Shown here: positions 26,094-33,765 of the stretch, one piece after another
Layout of the letters: each line of letters opens with the position of its first letter
Numbering within the stretch: the first letter of the stretch is position 1
The notes under the pieces: generated by a model
Databases searched by the model: none
What the model was told of the DNA's origin: nothing
The model's input: only the letters and a program-made list of their open reading frames with translations
Translations under genes and position numbers: made by a program
DNA from: an archaeon
GTDB taxonomy: Archaea; Nanobdellota; Nanobdellia; Woesearchaeales; UBA9642
Length of the DNA stretch: 64,000 nucleotides
Direction: 5' to 3'
Assembly (NCBI GenBank): GCA_020057295.1
Contig: JAGVGF010000006.1
Location: forward strand, 1 to 64,000

Positions 26094-27083
26094 ATGATTG
26101 AATATTTTTATAAACACAATAACAAACATGTTGTTGGTAATTCAAAAGATTACGCGCAATTCAAAAAGGATATTTCTACAAAAGGGTTCTTATGTTTTAT
26201 GGTACAGAAACCTACTGATATAGATATTAAAAGTTTATGTAAAGACTACGGTTTTGATGAGAGACCATTCAGAAAATTTGGAAACGAAACAAGATCATTA
26301 AGATATAACTTTAATCCCTTAACATTCACATTTACAGATTATTACACTATAAATGGTAAAGTTAAAACATCACACTTGCTGTTTATCATTAAAAATAATT
26401 TATTAATTCTAGTCGTTTCGGAAAATTCTAAGTATTATAGTGAATTATTCCATAAAGTTGTAAGTAATGCTCGTGCAAAAAAGAAACACTCTGAAGCGTA
26501 TATATTGTACGAATTTTTACATCAAGATGCTAAAGAAAATTATGATGTTTTGGAAAGCATGGATGATAAAGCCTCTGCACTTGAAAAAAAGGTTTTAAGT
26601 AATGTACGAAATGATAAGGAAGTAATTCATGAAATTGTTTCTTTAAAGAAGGAATTAGTACAAATGTCTAAAAGATTATGGGCATCTTCTAAAGTAATAT
26701 TCACTATTAAAAAAGATTTAACATCAATCACATTAACTAAAGATGAAATGTCATTACTGGACGATATTTATGATACCTTTTTGCATCAGATAGATCTAAT
26801 TGAAACTCAAAAAGAAACAATAACAGATTATCTTGAGATATTTACTACAACAATATCAAACAGGTTATCAGCAACATCTAATGAGTTAAATATGGTTATG
26901 AAAAAAATGGCTGCATTGACTATAATCATAATGGTTCCTACACTTATTGTAGGAATTTATGGAACTAATTTTCATAATCTTCCAGAAATAACATGGAAGT
27001 ATGGATATTTTTATATGTGGATATTTATGGTAATAGGATCAGGATTAACATATTACTTCTTCCATAAGAGAGGATGGGTTTAG
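26094..27083 (+). CDS. corA: CorA-family magnesium/divalent cation transporter
   Basis: 329-aa CorA-like channel subunit. A cytosolic alpha/beta domain and long helices (about 140-265) precede two membrane helices (about 268-290 and 300-322) and a basic end (FHKRGW). The pore signature is YGTNF in place of the canonical YGMNF. ATTTAAATA about 29 bp upstream fits a leaderless start. Ion preference is uncertain given the altered motif. Confidence 0.85.
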   Translation: MIEYFYKHNNKHVVGNSKDYAQFKKDISTKGFLCFMVQKPTDIDIKSLCKDYGFDERPFRKFGNETRSLRYNFNPLTFTFTDYYTINGKVKTSHLLFIIKNNLLILVVSENSKYYSELFHKVVSNARAKKKHSEAYILYEFLHQDAKENYDVLESMDDKASALEKKVLSNVRNDKEVIHEIVSLKKELVQMSKRLWASSKVIFTIKKDLTSITLTKDEMSLLDDIYDTFLHQIDLIETQKETITDYLEIFTTTISNRLSATSNELNMVMKKMAALTIIIMVPTLIVGIYGTNFHNLPEITWKYGYFYMWIFMVIGSGLTYYFFHKRGWV

Positions 27084-27121
27084 ATCTGGATTATAAAATG
27101 TTTATGTGAGACATAGAGATT

Positions 27122-27388
27122 ATGGACTTCGATAAATGGTCGTTTGAGAAGAAGAAAGAATTTTTAAAATCTTTAAGACATAAGAATGCTGATCAAATCT
27201 ACGCAGTATTCAAAAAAGAAGGTTTAGAAATACATAAGGGTGCTGAAGGTGAAGATTTTATTATGATGACACCCTCAGGGCATCAATACTATTTCGCTGT
27301 CAAGCCACTTCTAGCAACAAAAACAGACATTCAGAAAAAAATGAAAGAAAAGTATAAACACAAATATTTTCTTATAGTGAGAGAATAA
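27122..27388 (+). CDS. Hypothetical 88-aa protein
   Basis: Small basic, soluble protein with an N-terminal helix (WSFEKKKEFLKSLRHKNADQIYAVFKKEG), strands around DFIMMTPSGHQYYFAV, and a Lys-rich helix ending in a hydrophobic strand (KYFLIVRE). I recognise no family. It is separated by only 38 bp from corA and could be co-transcribed or have its own promoter. Confidence 0.65.
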   Translation: MDFDKWSFEKKKEFLKSLRHKNADQIYAVFKKEGLEIHKGAEGEDFIMMTPSGHQYYFAVKPLLATKTDIQKKMKEKYKHKYFLIVRE

Positions 27389-27450
27389 ATTTGTAGAATA
27401 TAAATTTACAAATTAAGAAAATTTATAATATCAAACCTTAATACAAAAAT

Positions 27451-28299
27451 ATGAAAATGTTAGTGTGCGGAGACTTTCACGGAAGTTTTCCTATTAAATT
27501 TAATAAGATAATTAAAAAAGAAAATGTAGAGTTAGTTATTTCTCTTGGAGACTATCCTCCATTTCATTATAGAAAATTATGGTTCAAACATTGCTACGGA
27601 AAAGATGTTGAATTATGGGAAGTTATTGGAAAAAGAAAATATAAAAAATTGATCTTTGATGATTTAAAACATGGAGAAAATTCTCTGAAATATTTAAATA
27701 AACTCGAGGTTCCTGTTTTTACTGTTCTTGGAAATATGGATTATCCTGACCCCAACGATGTGGCAGATACAGATAAAAAAAGAGTTAAATCAATGCCAAA
27801 CTGGGATCGTGCAGATAACTTTTCTAATTTGCTAAAAAAATATTCTAACATTAAAAGATTCGATTACAAGGCTCTAAAATTTGGCGAGTATGTATTTATT
27901 GGAATGAGAGGACACAGTTACCCAGGACGTCCAAAGAGTAAAGGATTCAGAAAACATGCAAAAATTCTTGATGCATTATTTAAAAAATTCAAAAAGGAAA
28001 ATAAGGCTAGAAAATTAATTTTTGTTTCACACATCGTCCCATATAATACCAAACTTGACAAGATAGGAAAACATGCACCTAAGATTGCCCGTGGAAAGCA
28101 TTATGGATCAAAGCTCACAAGACGAATAATCGAGAAACATAAACCAATACTAGCACTCGGAGGACATATCCATGAATGTGTTGGAAAAATAAAGATGGGC
28201 AAGACCACAGTAATAAATCCTGGAGCAATACATGAAGGAAAAGCAAGTATTGTTAATTTGGAGAACGGAAGAATTAAAAATATCAAGTTTATAAGATAA
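27451..28299 (+). CDS. Calcineurin-like metallophosphoesterase
   Basis: 282-aa metallophosphoesterase. Metal-binding motifs in order: CGDFHG (6-11), LGDYPP, VLGNMDYP, VSHIVPYN and GGHIHE (about 243-248), followed by NPGAIHEGKASIV. The fold and order match the YfcE/UPF0046-like class, which hydrolyse phosphodiesters. Substrate unknown. Leaderless start is likely. Confidence 0.88.
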   Translation: MKMLVCGDFHGSFPIKFNKIIKKENVELVISLGDYPPFHYRKLWFKHCYGKDVELWEVIGKRKYKKLIFDDLKHGENSLKYLNKLEVPVFTVLGNMDYPDPNDVADTDKKRVKSMPNWDRADNFSNLLKKYSNIKRFDYKALKFGEYVFIGMRGHSYPGRPKSKGFRKHAKILDALFKKFKKENKARKLIFVSHIVPYNTKLDKIGKHAPKIARGKHYGSKLTRRIIEKHKPILALGGHIHECVGKIKMGKTTVINPGAIHEGKASIVNLENGRIKNIKFIR

Positions 28300-28372
28300 A
28301 TTTATAAATAATTATTTGTTTCTATTATCATAAAAAATTAATTAGTAAAATAAGTTAATAGAAGGTGATTTT

Positions 28373-28606
28373 ATGGCATGGGGTTTTGGATTAAAGGCAA
28401 TGTTTGTAACGATTATAGCATCATTCTTTCTAGTTATAATGGGAATGTTATACTTCATGTTCACATTATGGATTGTGAAGGTTGGAGCAAGTTTTATACT
28501 ACCTGAAATGTGGAATGCAGGAAAGATAGATGGCAGTTATATGGTGATAGCAGCAGCATTAATCAGCGCAGGTAGCATGATTGCAAGTTCAATGCAAAGA
28601 CAATAA
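28373..28606 (+). CDS. Small two-helix membrane protein
   Basis: 77 aa with a long first membrane helix (about 8-38, MFVTIIASFFLVIMGMLYFMF) and a second (about 54-72). Strong GAAGGTGATTTT ribosome-binding site and codon use like its neighbours support a real gene. No family recognised; the N-terminal amphipathic start MAWGFGLK may be membrane-surface bound. Confidence 0.65.
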   Translation: MAWGFGLKAMFVTIIASFFLVIMGMLYFMFTLWIVKVGASFILPEMWNAGKIDGSYMVIAAALISAGSMIASSMQRQ

Positions 28607-28646
28607 GAAATTGCTATTTGATTAATGTGATTTTTTATTAATATTT

Positions 28647-29291
28647 TTATTTTTCAATTTCTGAAGTTTGCGTATCATCAGGCATAGGAACTAATAATCT
28701 TCCAAACATTTGTAATGGTGAATCATACTCGTGTTCTGGAGTTAAAATATGATCACTTGGATGGAAACCTATCAACGGACTTGAAAATCCTAAGTTTGTT
28801 ATTCTACCGCCTTGAGCTGGATCAACAGGTCTGACTATATATTGCATTATACTTTCTTCAAGCTTAGTAGATTTTGGTTGATAATACTGTATTCTTCCAT
28901 CAAGTTTATGACTGATAAATATTTCTTCAGGAGTTAATTGCATCATTCTATGAATATCCTCTTTAGAATAATCTAGTAATTTACCGGCAAGTTTTTTCTT
29001 AAAGCCATATTGTGCAGCGCTTCTGAAAAATGTTTCACCATCTTTATACACAATCATTCCAACATTTTGTATGGGATTAACCTGATTATTATGTAATACT
29101 GAACATGCTGCTTCTATACCATCAGCAGGTAAATGCTGATCTATTAAAAGAACCGCTTGGTTTGGTGATAATAAAAGATAATTAACATATGTGTTGCCTA
29201 AATTCACAATTTTTTGAGTAACTTCATATTGTTCTCTTAATCTATCTATAAGATATTCACTCATTTTTCGTTTTTCATTTTGAGTTATCAT
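28647..29291 (-). CDS. Hypothetical 214-aa protein
   Basis: Soluble protein that I do not recognise. Predicted alpha/beta N-terminal half (YVNYLLLSPNQAVLLIDQHLPADGIEAACSVLHNNQ, VGMIVYKDGETFFRSAAQYGF) and a Pro-rich, less structured C-terminal third. Good AAAGGTG site before the ATG at 29291. It follows the Lrp-like regulator by 32 bp on the same strand, so the two are likely co-transcribed. Confidence 0.75.
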   Translation of the reverse strand: MITQNEKRKMSEYLIDRLREQYEVTQKIVNLGNTYVNYLLLSPNQAVLLIDQHLPADGIEAACSVLHNNQVNPIQNVGMIVYKDGETFFRSAAQYGFKKKLAGKLLDYSKEDIHRMMQLTPEEIFISHKLDGRIQYYQPKSTKLEESIMQYIVRPVDPAQGGRITNLGFSSPLIGFHPSDHILTPEHEYDSPLQMFGRLLVPMPDDTQTSEIEK

Positions 29292-29323
29292 TTGAACACC
29301 TTTTATAAAATTTTTATAAATTA

Positions 29324-29794
29324 TTAATTAAGCAATAATCTTGTGTGTGTTTCATCAGACAAGAATCCTTCTCTCTTCAAATCTTCTAGTATAAATACTT
29401 CTTGTCTTAATTCTATCTTGTATTTTTCTAATAGTTCTGTAAATCTTTGTAAATCAGCCATATCTCTGAATATTGCTTCAATCATATAGTCATAGCCATT
29501 ATTTATTCTTAATACAGAGTTTATATTTTCATTAGTCATCAAAAAATCTCTAAATTCTTCTCTTGACTCTTTAGATATCTTAAATAACATATTGATTTTA
29601 ATATCGAATCCTAATTTTTTAAAGTTTATTAATGTTGTATGTTTATGTATTAACTCTCGCTCATACTCTCTTAGCTTGTCGAATATCGTACTAACAGGAA
29701 TTTTTGTATGCCTGCTAATTGTTGTAAGATTTTCTCTAGCATTTCTACGAAAATAAGTCATTAACAGTACATCTTTCCTGTTTTTTAGTTCCAT
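29324..29794 (-). CDS. Lrp/AsnC-family transcriptional regulator
   Basis: 156-aa Lrp-like regulator. An N-terminal helix-turn-helix (NARENLTTISRHTKIPVSTIFDKLREYERE, about 16-45) precedes an RAM-like alpha/beta domain (INMLFKISKESREEFRDFLMTNENINSVLRINNGYDYMIEAIF). The ligand pocket is not interpretable. Ribosome-binding site CGGAGGGA. A 9-bp-arm inverted repeat at 29828-29851, upstream of the start, is a likely autoregulatory site. Confidence 0.85.
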   Translation of the reverse strand: MELKNRKDVLLMTYFRRNARENLTTISRHTKIPVSTIFDKLREYERELIHKHTTLINFKKLGFDIKINMLFKISKESREEFRDFLMTNENINSVLRINNGYDYMIEAIFRDMADLQRFTELLEKYKIELRQEVFILEDLKREGFLSDETHTRLLLN

Positions 29795-29827
29795 ACGAAT
29801 CCCTCCGTACTACTACATTTTCGCATT

Positions 29828-29851
29828 ATTATAACAACATACTGTTATAAT
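29828..29851. promoter_or_regulatory. Inverted repeat, candidate Lrp-like operator
   Basis: Perfect 9-bp arms ATTATAACA and TGTTATAAT with a 6-bp spacer, 34 bp upstream of the Lrp-like start codon. The position overlaps the expected promoter, as for an autorepressor. Confidence 0.5.
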
Positions 29852-29865
29852 ATAAAGAGTACGTG

Positions 29866-30041
29866 CTTCAGGATTATATATCCTCCTTATAAGAAAATCC
29901 TGAATGCTTCAGAAAAATCCTGAAACAGACACCTATCAGTACACAACATATGGTATGTTTGTGCTAAAATATATCAAATAAAGCTGTTTTAGGTCTTGAA
30001 ACATAAATGTTTAATCAAAATCCTGAAACAGTCTTGAACAG
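29866..30041. repeat. Cluster of TCCTGAAACAG-type repeats
   Basis: Recurring element upstream of the 530-aa gene: CTTCAGGATT (29866, inverted), AATCCTGAA (29896), AATCCTGAAACAG (29916), CTGTTTTAGG (29984, inverted, one mismatch), AATCCTGAAACAG (30019), and a degenerate TCTTGAACAG (30032). The last copies abut the TATA-like CTTTAAAAAC (30048-30057). Looks like a multi-site operator. Confidence 0.6.
29945..29959. promoter_or_regulatory. Short palindrome in the divergent promoter region
   Basis: AACATA-TGG-TATGTT, 6-bp arms, midway between the Lrp-like gene and the 530-aa gene. AACATAC also occurs inside the spacer of the 29828 repeat, so both could be variants of one regulator's site. Confidence 0.4.
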
Positions 30042-30077
30042 CATAACCTTTAAAAACAACATTCTCCTATAAGCACT

Positions 30078-31670
30078 ATGCGTGATACAGAAGAAGTTAT
30101 CTTAAACATATTCAAGAATAATTTAAGCAAGGAATTAAATACAGAATTCTTAGTTAAAGAAATATACACACAAGAGTATAAAGAGATTGAAGAATTACTA
30201 AATAGTACAGATCGTACAAATGTCCATAATGGTAAACGTAGAAAGTTTCAACTACACAGAAAAATATTATACTATATAAACAAACTTATAGAAAGCGACA
30301 TAATAAAAGTTTCTAAAACCGTTGATAAGGGTGAAAAATATTTTGTTCTAAAAACTGAGGAAGGAGATACAATAATAGAAAAGGGTTACAGAAAAATAAT
30401 AATAACTAAGCCTACACTCTCAACAACACAAATTGAGCAATATGAAAGCAAAGGCGTAATGAGAAAATATAGAGAGGATTCATGGATTAATAGATTTAAT
30501 TCTATACTGTTAGAATGCTCAAAAAATTCTGAATCAAGCAGATTGTACAATTTAGTTAAAGAGTGTTTGACAGATGTTAATGATACAGTTGCATTAAACG
30601 AATTTGAATATGTATTAAGAGAAATGAGCGAGAAGGAAATCACAGATTTTCTTAATAAAATATGTAGAGATACAGAAAGCTATGATAAAAATATGTCTAT
30701 AATATTAAACATAGCAAGCGTTAATAATAAGATATATCATTTTATTGACGAATACACTAACATTAATCCTAAATTTGTTAATGTAATATTTAATATAAGC
30801 AATAAAGATTTACAAAAGAATTCGAAAATCATAGAACATATAATCAAAGAATTTTCTAAACAAAAAATAAAGATTAATATAAAAAATAATGATTTAAGCA
30901 TTGCGCCTTACTTTAAGGGAAAGGCAGGAATATACAATTTTGATGATGAAGATTGGGATGTGTATACAAAAAAATTCAGAGGAAACGTTATCGGTGTAAG
31001 TTGTTCACAGTCACAAATAGCTATAAGTATCAACAGATTTTTTGAAGTATATCATACTGACGTAGAATTCAGACATGCAGTACTTAATGCCGCAAAGACA
31101 TTACTAACAGCAAATAATATTCAACGACGCAAATCTAACGAATATTTTAGAAACATAAACACTCTTAACAATCCTAATGCTGCAGATTTTTATAAATTCA
31201 GCAGAAATTATATAAGATTTTGGAACTATGATTGGCATAAAGACATTCAAGAAAATAATAATTTATTTGAACTTATAAAAAGTACAAAAGAGTTAGTGGA
31301 TAATTTTTGTTATAGTGAAGAAACAGTCTATAAGAGTTGTGGCATACCGATAAGATTTAAGATAGCTTTCAGTAGCGCATTCAGAAATTTTGATCCGAAA
31401 TTTATGGGTGAGCGTGATTATAAAAAAGCCACAGTTAAGAGAGCAGAAGATTATTATACTGGTGAGATGAAGAATTTTATAGTAATTAGAGAAAAAATGT
31501 TCGAAATATTCGACGGTGGAGATAGATTAAGAATTTTTAGAACCAGCGATTTTGAGACTACGGACATAATACACGAATTTAGTATTTTATTGAATACATA
31601 CAAAATTCCGCTATTCACTTACGATTTTAGTGGATTGCGTGGAATGGTAAAATTAACAAATTTCCTGTAA
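30078..31670 (+). CDS. Unknown 530-aa protein with N-terminal winged-helix-like region
   Basis: I do not recognise this protein. Residues 1-110 look like a winged-helix DNA-binding domain (KRRKFQLHRKILYYINKLIESDIIKVSKTVDKGEKYFVLK). A helical middle (140-270) is followed by a mixed C-terminal domain with conserved-looking polar motifs (GVSCSQSQIAISINRF, FKIAFSSAFRNFDPKFMGERD, YDFSGLRGMV). It precedes a thymidylate-synthase-like gene by 33 bp, suggesting an operon. The repeat-rich promoter and the winged-helix-like region fit a self-regulated pair. Leaderless start (TATA centre about 25 bp upstream). Confidence 0.8.
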   Translation: MRDTEEVILNIFKNNLSKELNTEFLVKEIYTQEYKEIEELLNSTDRTNVHNGKRRKFQLHRKILYYINKLIESDIIKVSKTVDKGEKYFVLKTEEGDTIIEKGYRKIIITKPTLSTTQIEQYESKGVMRKYREDSWINRFNSILLECSKNSESSRLYNLVKECLTDVNDTVALNEFEYVLREMSEKEITDFLNKICRDTESYDKNMSIILNIASVNNKIYHFIDEYTNINPKFVNVIFNISNKDLQKNSKIIEHIIKEFSKQKIKINIKNNDLSIAPYFKGKAGIYNFDDEDWDVYTKKFRGNVIGVSCSQSQIAISINRFFEVYHTDVEFRHAVLNAAKTLLTANNIQRRKSNEYFRNINTLNNPNAADFYKFSRNYIRFWNYDWHKDIQENNNLFELIKSTKELVDNFCYSEETVYKSCGIPIRFKIAFSSAFRNFDPKFMGERDYKKATVKRAEDYYTGEMKNFIVIREKMFEIFDGGDRLRIFRTSDFETTDIIHEFSILLNTYKIPLFTYDFSGLRGMVKLTNFL

Positions 31671-31703
31671 GTTTAAATTAGTAAAGGAGTATGATAGAAG
31701 TAC

Positions 31704-32345
31704 ATGATAATAAACGAAAAGAACTGTATGGATGCGTGGAAGAAATCTTTAAAGCATATTATAGATAATGGTGCAGACTTTAAGGATAGAGATGAAAGAA
31801 TTTGTAGGGAAGTCTTGAATCTTATAGTTAATATTGAACATCCAGAAACTGATTATGACGCACCAATAGATTCTATGCGTAAATTTGAATGGATATATCC
31901 TTCAGTTGAGGAATTATCATCAATAATACTTAATAAAGAAGATTTAGCAATATATGAATTTAGTTATGGCCCTAGAATATTTAATTTTTTAGGTAAAAAA
32001 GATCAGATCAATGATTATATTATACCATTGTTGAAAAAAGATCCTAATAGTAGACGTGCAGTGATATCATTGTTTAATCCTGCAACTGATTCCGACATAT
32101 TAAACAAGAGCGTCCCTAGTTTATTATTCATATATTTTAAAATCAAAGACGGTAAGTTAAATACTACTTGCTTTATTAGAAGTAATGATTTCTTTATAGG
32201 TTGGCCGGGTAACATTTATCAAATATATTTACTACAAAAATATGTTGCTGATAAATTAAATACTAAAACAGGAGCATTATCCACGATATCATGTAGTGCA
32301 CATATATTTCAAGAAAATCTCGAAAATATAAATAAAATATTATAA
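31704..32345 (+). CDS. Thymidylate-synthase-like protein without catalytic Cys
   Basis: 213 aa aligning to the thymidylate synthase/dCMP hydroxymethylase fold: RRAVISLFNPATD (Arg/phosphate region), the stretch where ALPPCH stands in TS but here SVPSLL, RSNDFFIGWPGNIYQI (matching RSxDxxLGxPFN), and STISCSAHIF (matching the GDAHxY region). The nucleophilic Cys and following His are replaced by Ser and Leu. It is also shorter than the roughly 264 aa of E. coli ThyA. Either a divergent archaeal TS relative, a pyrimidine-binding regulator, or a base-modifying enzyme. Confidence 0.75.
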   Translation: MIINEKNCMDAWKKSLKHIIDNGADFKDRDERICREVLNLIVNIEHPETDYDAPIDSMRKFEWIYPSVEELSSIILNKEDLAIYEFSYGPRIFNFLGKKDQINDYIIPLLKKDPNSRRAVISLFNPATDSDILNKSVPSLLFIYFKIKDGKLNTTCFIRSNDFFIGWPGNIYQIYLLQKYVADKLNTKTGALSTISCSAHIFQENLENINKIL

Positions 32346-32435
32346 AGAATATATCAAAAAAAATAATATTAGAAATCACTAATTCTCGAGTGTAAAACAA
32401 AAAAGTTTATAAATAAGTTGCCGCAGTTGTGAATT

Positions 32436-32624
32436 ATGACAAAGAAAGAATATCAAGACGGAGAAGAACCTCCAGTTGATGAATTTGAATCTAATCCTGA
32501 AAGTTTAAGGGATGCTGACGCAATTACTGATGCAGAAGAAGCATTCATGGAAGGATACGAATCAGGAATGGATGAGGAAGAAGAAGAGGAAGAAAAAGAA
32601 AAAGTCGATGAATTTGATATATAA
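32436..32624 (+). CDS. Small acidic protein
   Basis: 62-aa, strongly acidic (about 40% Asp/Glu) protein ending in an unbroken Glu run. TTTATAAAT centred 28 bp upstream fits a leaderless start. Tiny Glu-rich proteins occur across DPANN genomes; function unknown. Confidence 0.6.
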   Translation: MTKKEYQDGEEPPVDEFESNPESLRDADAITDAEEAFMEGYESGMDEEEEEEEKEKVDEFDI

Positions 32625-32697
32625 TCCTCTACAGTAACACTGTTTCTAGACTACATTTAAGAAGCTTGTCAAGATATAATTTTTAAGAAAAATTTAA

Positions 32698-32976
32698 TTA
32701 TGATTCTAGTCCGAATGAATCTGTAAATTCTGCAATCATCTTGTATTTATTCAAATAATCAAAGCCTTTCTGTGTCAAAGAATATGTTTTGCTATCGCCT
32801 TGAATATTTTCTAATATAAAATCTTTACCCATTAACTCTTTCAAGTATTCTTCCATCATTTGATGAGAAAGGTTGCTCTTATAAAGAATATGGGTTGGCT
32901 TAATACGATTGTTTTTGTCATGTACTGCCTTCAATATATCGTAGATTATTCTTAATCTATCACGTTTTTTTGCCAT
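32698..32976 (-). CDS. Archaeal winged-helix protein (HTH_45/ArnR1-like)
   Basis: 92-aa winged helix: RLRIIYDILKAV (helix 1), KPTHILYKSNLSHQMMEEYLKELMGKDFI (helices 2-3), SKTYSLTQKGFDYLNKY (wing and helix 4). This matches the ArnR1-like/HTH_45 type common in archaea. I prefer the ATG at 32976; the ORF-track start at 33003 is a TTG. Either way it overlaps the end of the upstream membrane protein, so translation is probably coupled. Confidence 0.75.
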   Translation of the reverse strand: MAKKRDRLRIIYDILKAVHDKNNRIKPTHILYKSNLSHQMMEEYLKELMGKDFILENIQGDSKTYSLTQKGFDYLNKYKMIAEFTDSFGLES

Positions 32977-33661
32977 TTTTACGCTTTTGTTTCTGTTTTC
33001 CAACCCTTAATATAAATAATAAATTAACCAACACCAGTATGTAAGCTATTAACTCTAATATGTGTCCTATAACATAATATGTTGAATTATCCATAGCAAA
33101 TATAAATTGTAAATATGCTATAAATAATAATATCATTGCAATAAGTACAATTAGTGATGTAGACTTACGCGTAGCCCAATAATTTCTTAGATAATAATAA
33201 ACTATAAATCCGAGCAATACTGCAGATAACATGTATAATAAAAATGTCTTATAAGGACTAAAATATAAGGCTGAAAATACGAGCAAGAATAACAGTATAA
33301 ACGTCTGTAAACTATAGATTCTTAATGCAACATATGCTAAAAGTAATAATCCTATGAGAAATAATATTGCGTGTACATAGATTCCGAACAGATTTAATAA
33401 ATATACGTCCTGTAATTTTATCAATCCACAAATATCATCATCCAATCGCGCCATCATTATAAAATTTAATACAGATTGAACAATATAAGATGCTGCTATG
33501 AAAAAGAATGCTAATGAGAATAATTTTATATTACGTTCTCCTGATATCTTATAGATTTTCCAAGCATAAAAGCTTACTAGTAGAGTGATTACAGCAAATA
33601 ATACTTCTAATAGTATATCATATCCAAAGAACCATTGTGGTGTTATAAAGACGTTACCCAT
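32960..33661 (-). CDS. Seven-helix membrane protein
   Basis: 233-aa protein with about seven hydrophobic segments and a basic Lys/Arg tail (GKQKQKRKNGKK). No family recognised with confidence. Promoter CTATAAAAAC lies about 26 bp upstream. The overlap with the winged-helix gene suggests a sensor plus regulator pair (inference). Confidence 0.75.
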   Translation of the reverse strand: MGNVFITPQWFFGYDILLEVLFAVITLLVSFYAWKIYKISGERNIKLFSLAFFFIAASYIVQSVLNFIMMARLDDDICGLIKLQDVYLLNLFGIYVHAILFLIGLLLLAYVALRIYSLQTFILLFLLVFSALYFSPYKTFLLYMLSAVLLGFIVYYYLRNYWATRKSTSLIVLIAMILLFIAYLQFIFAMDNSTYYVIGHILELIAYILVLVNLLFILRVGKQKQKRKNGKKT

Positions 33662-33765
33662 ACTTATAGAGTAATTGGACTGTTTTTATAGTTTATGGAA
33701 ACGGCCTACATAAATATATATTGATAACAACACAACAATACATCTATATTGGCTTAAATATTAAC

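Noticed and set aside
29866-30041. CRISPR array
   Set aside because: The repeats are only about 10-13 bp, occur in both orientations and have irregular spacing; no cas genes are present.
32436-32624. Acidic 62-aa protein as a defence-system component of the TS-like operon
   Set aside because: It has its own promoter about 28 bp upstream and nothing links it to the TS-like gene.
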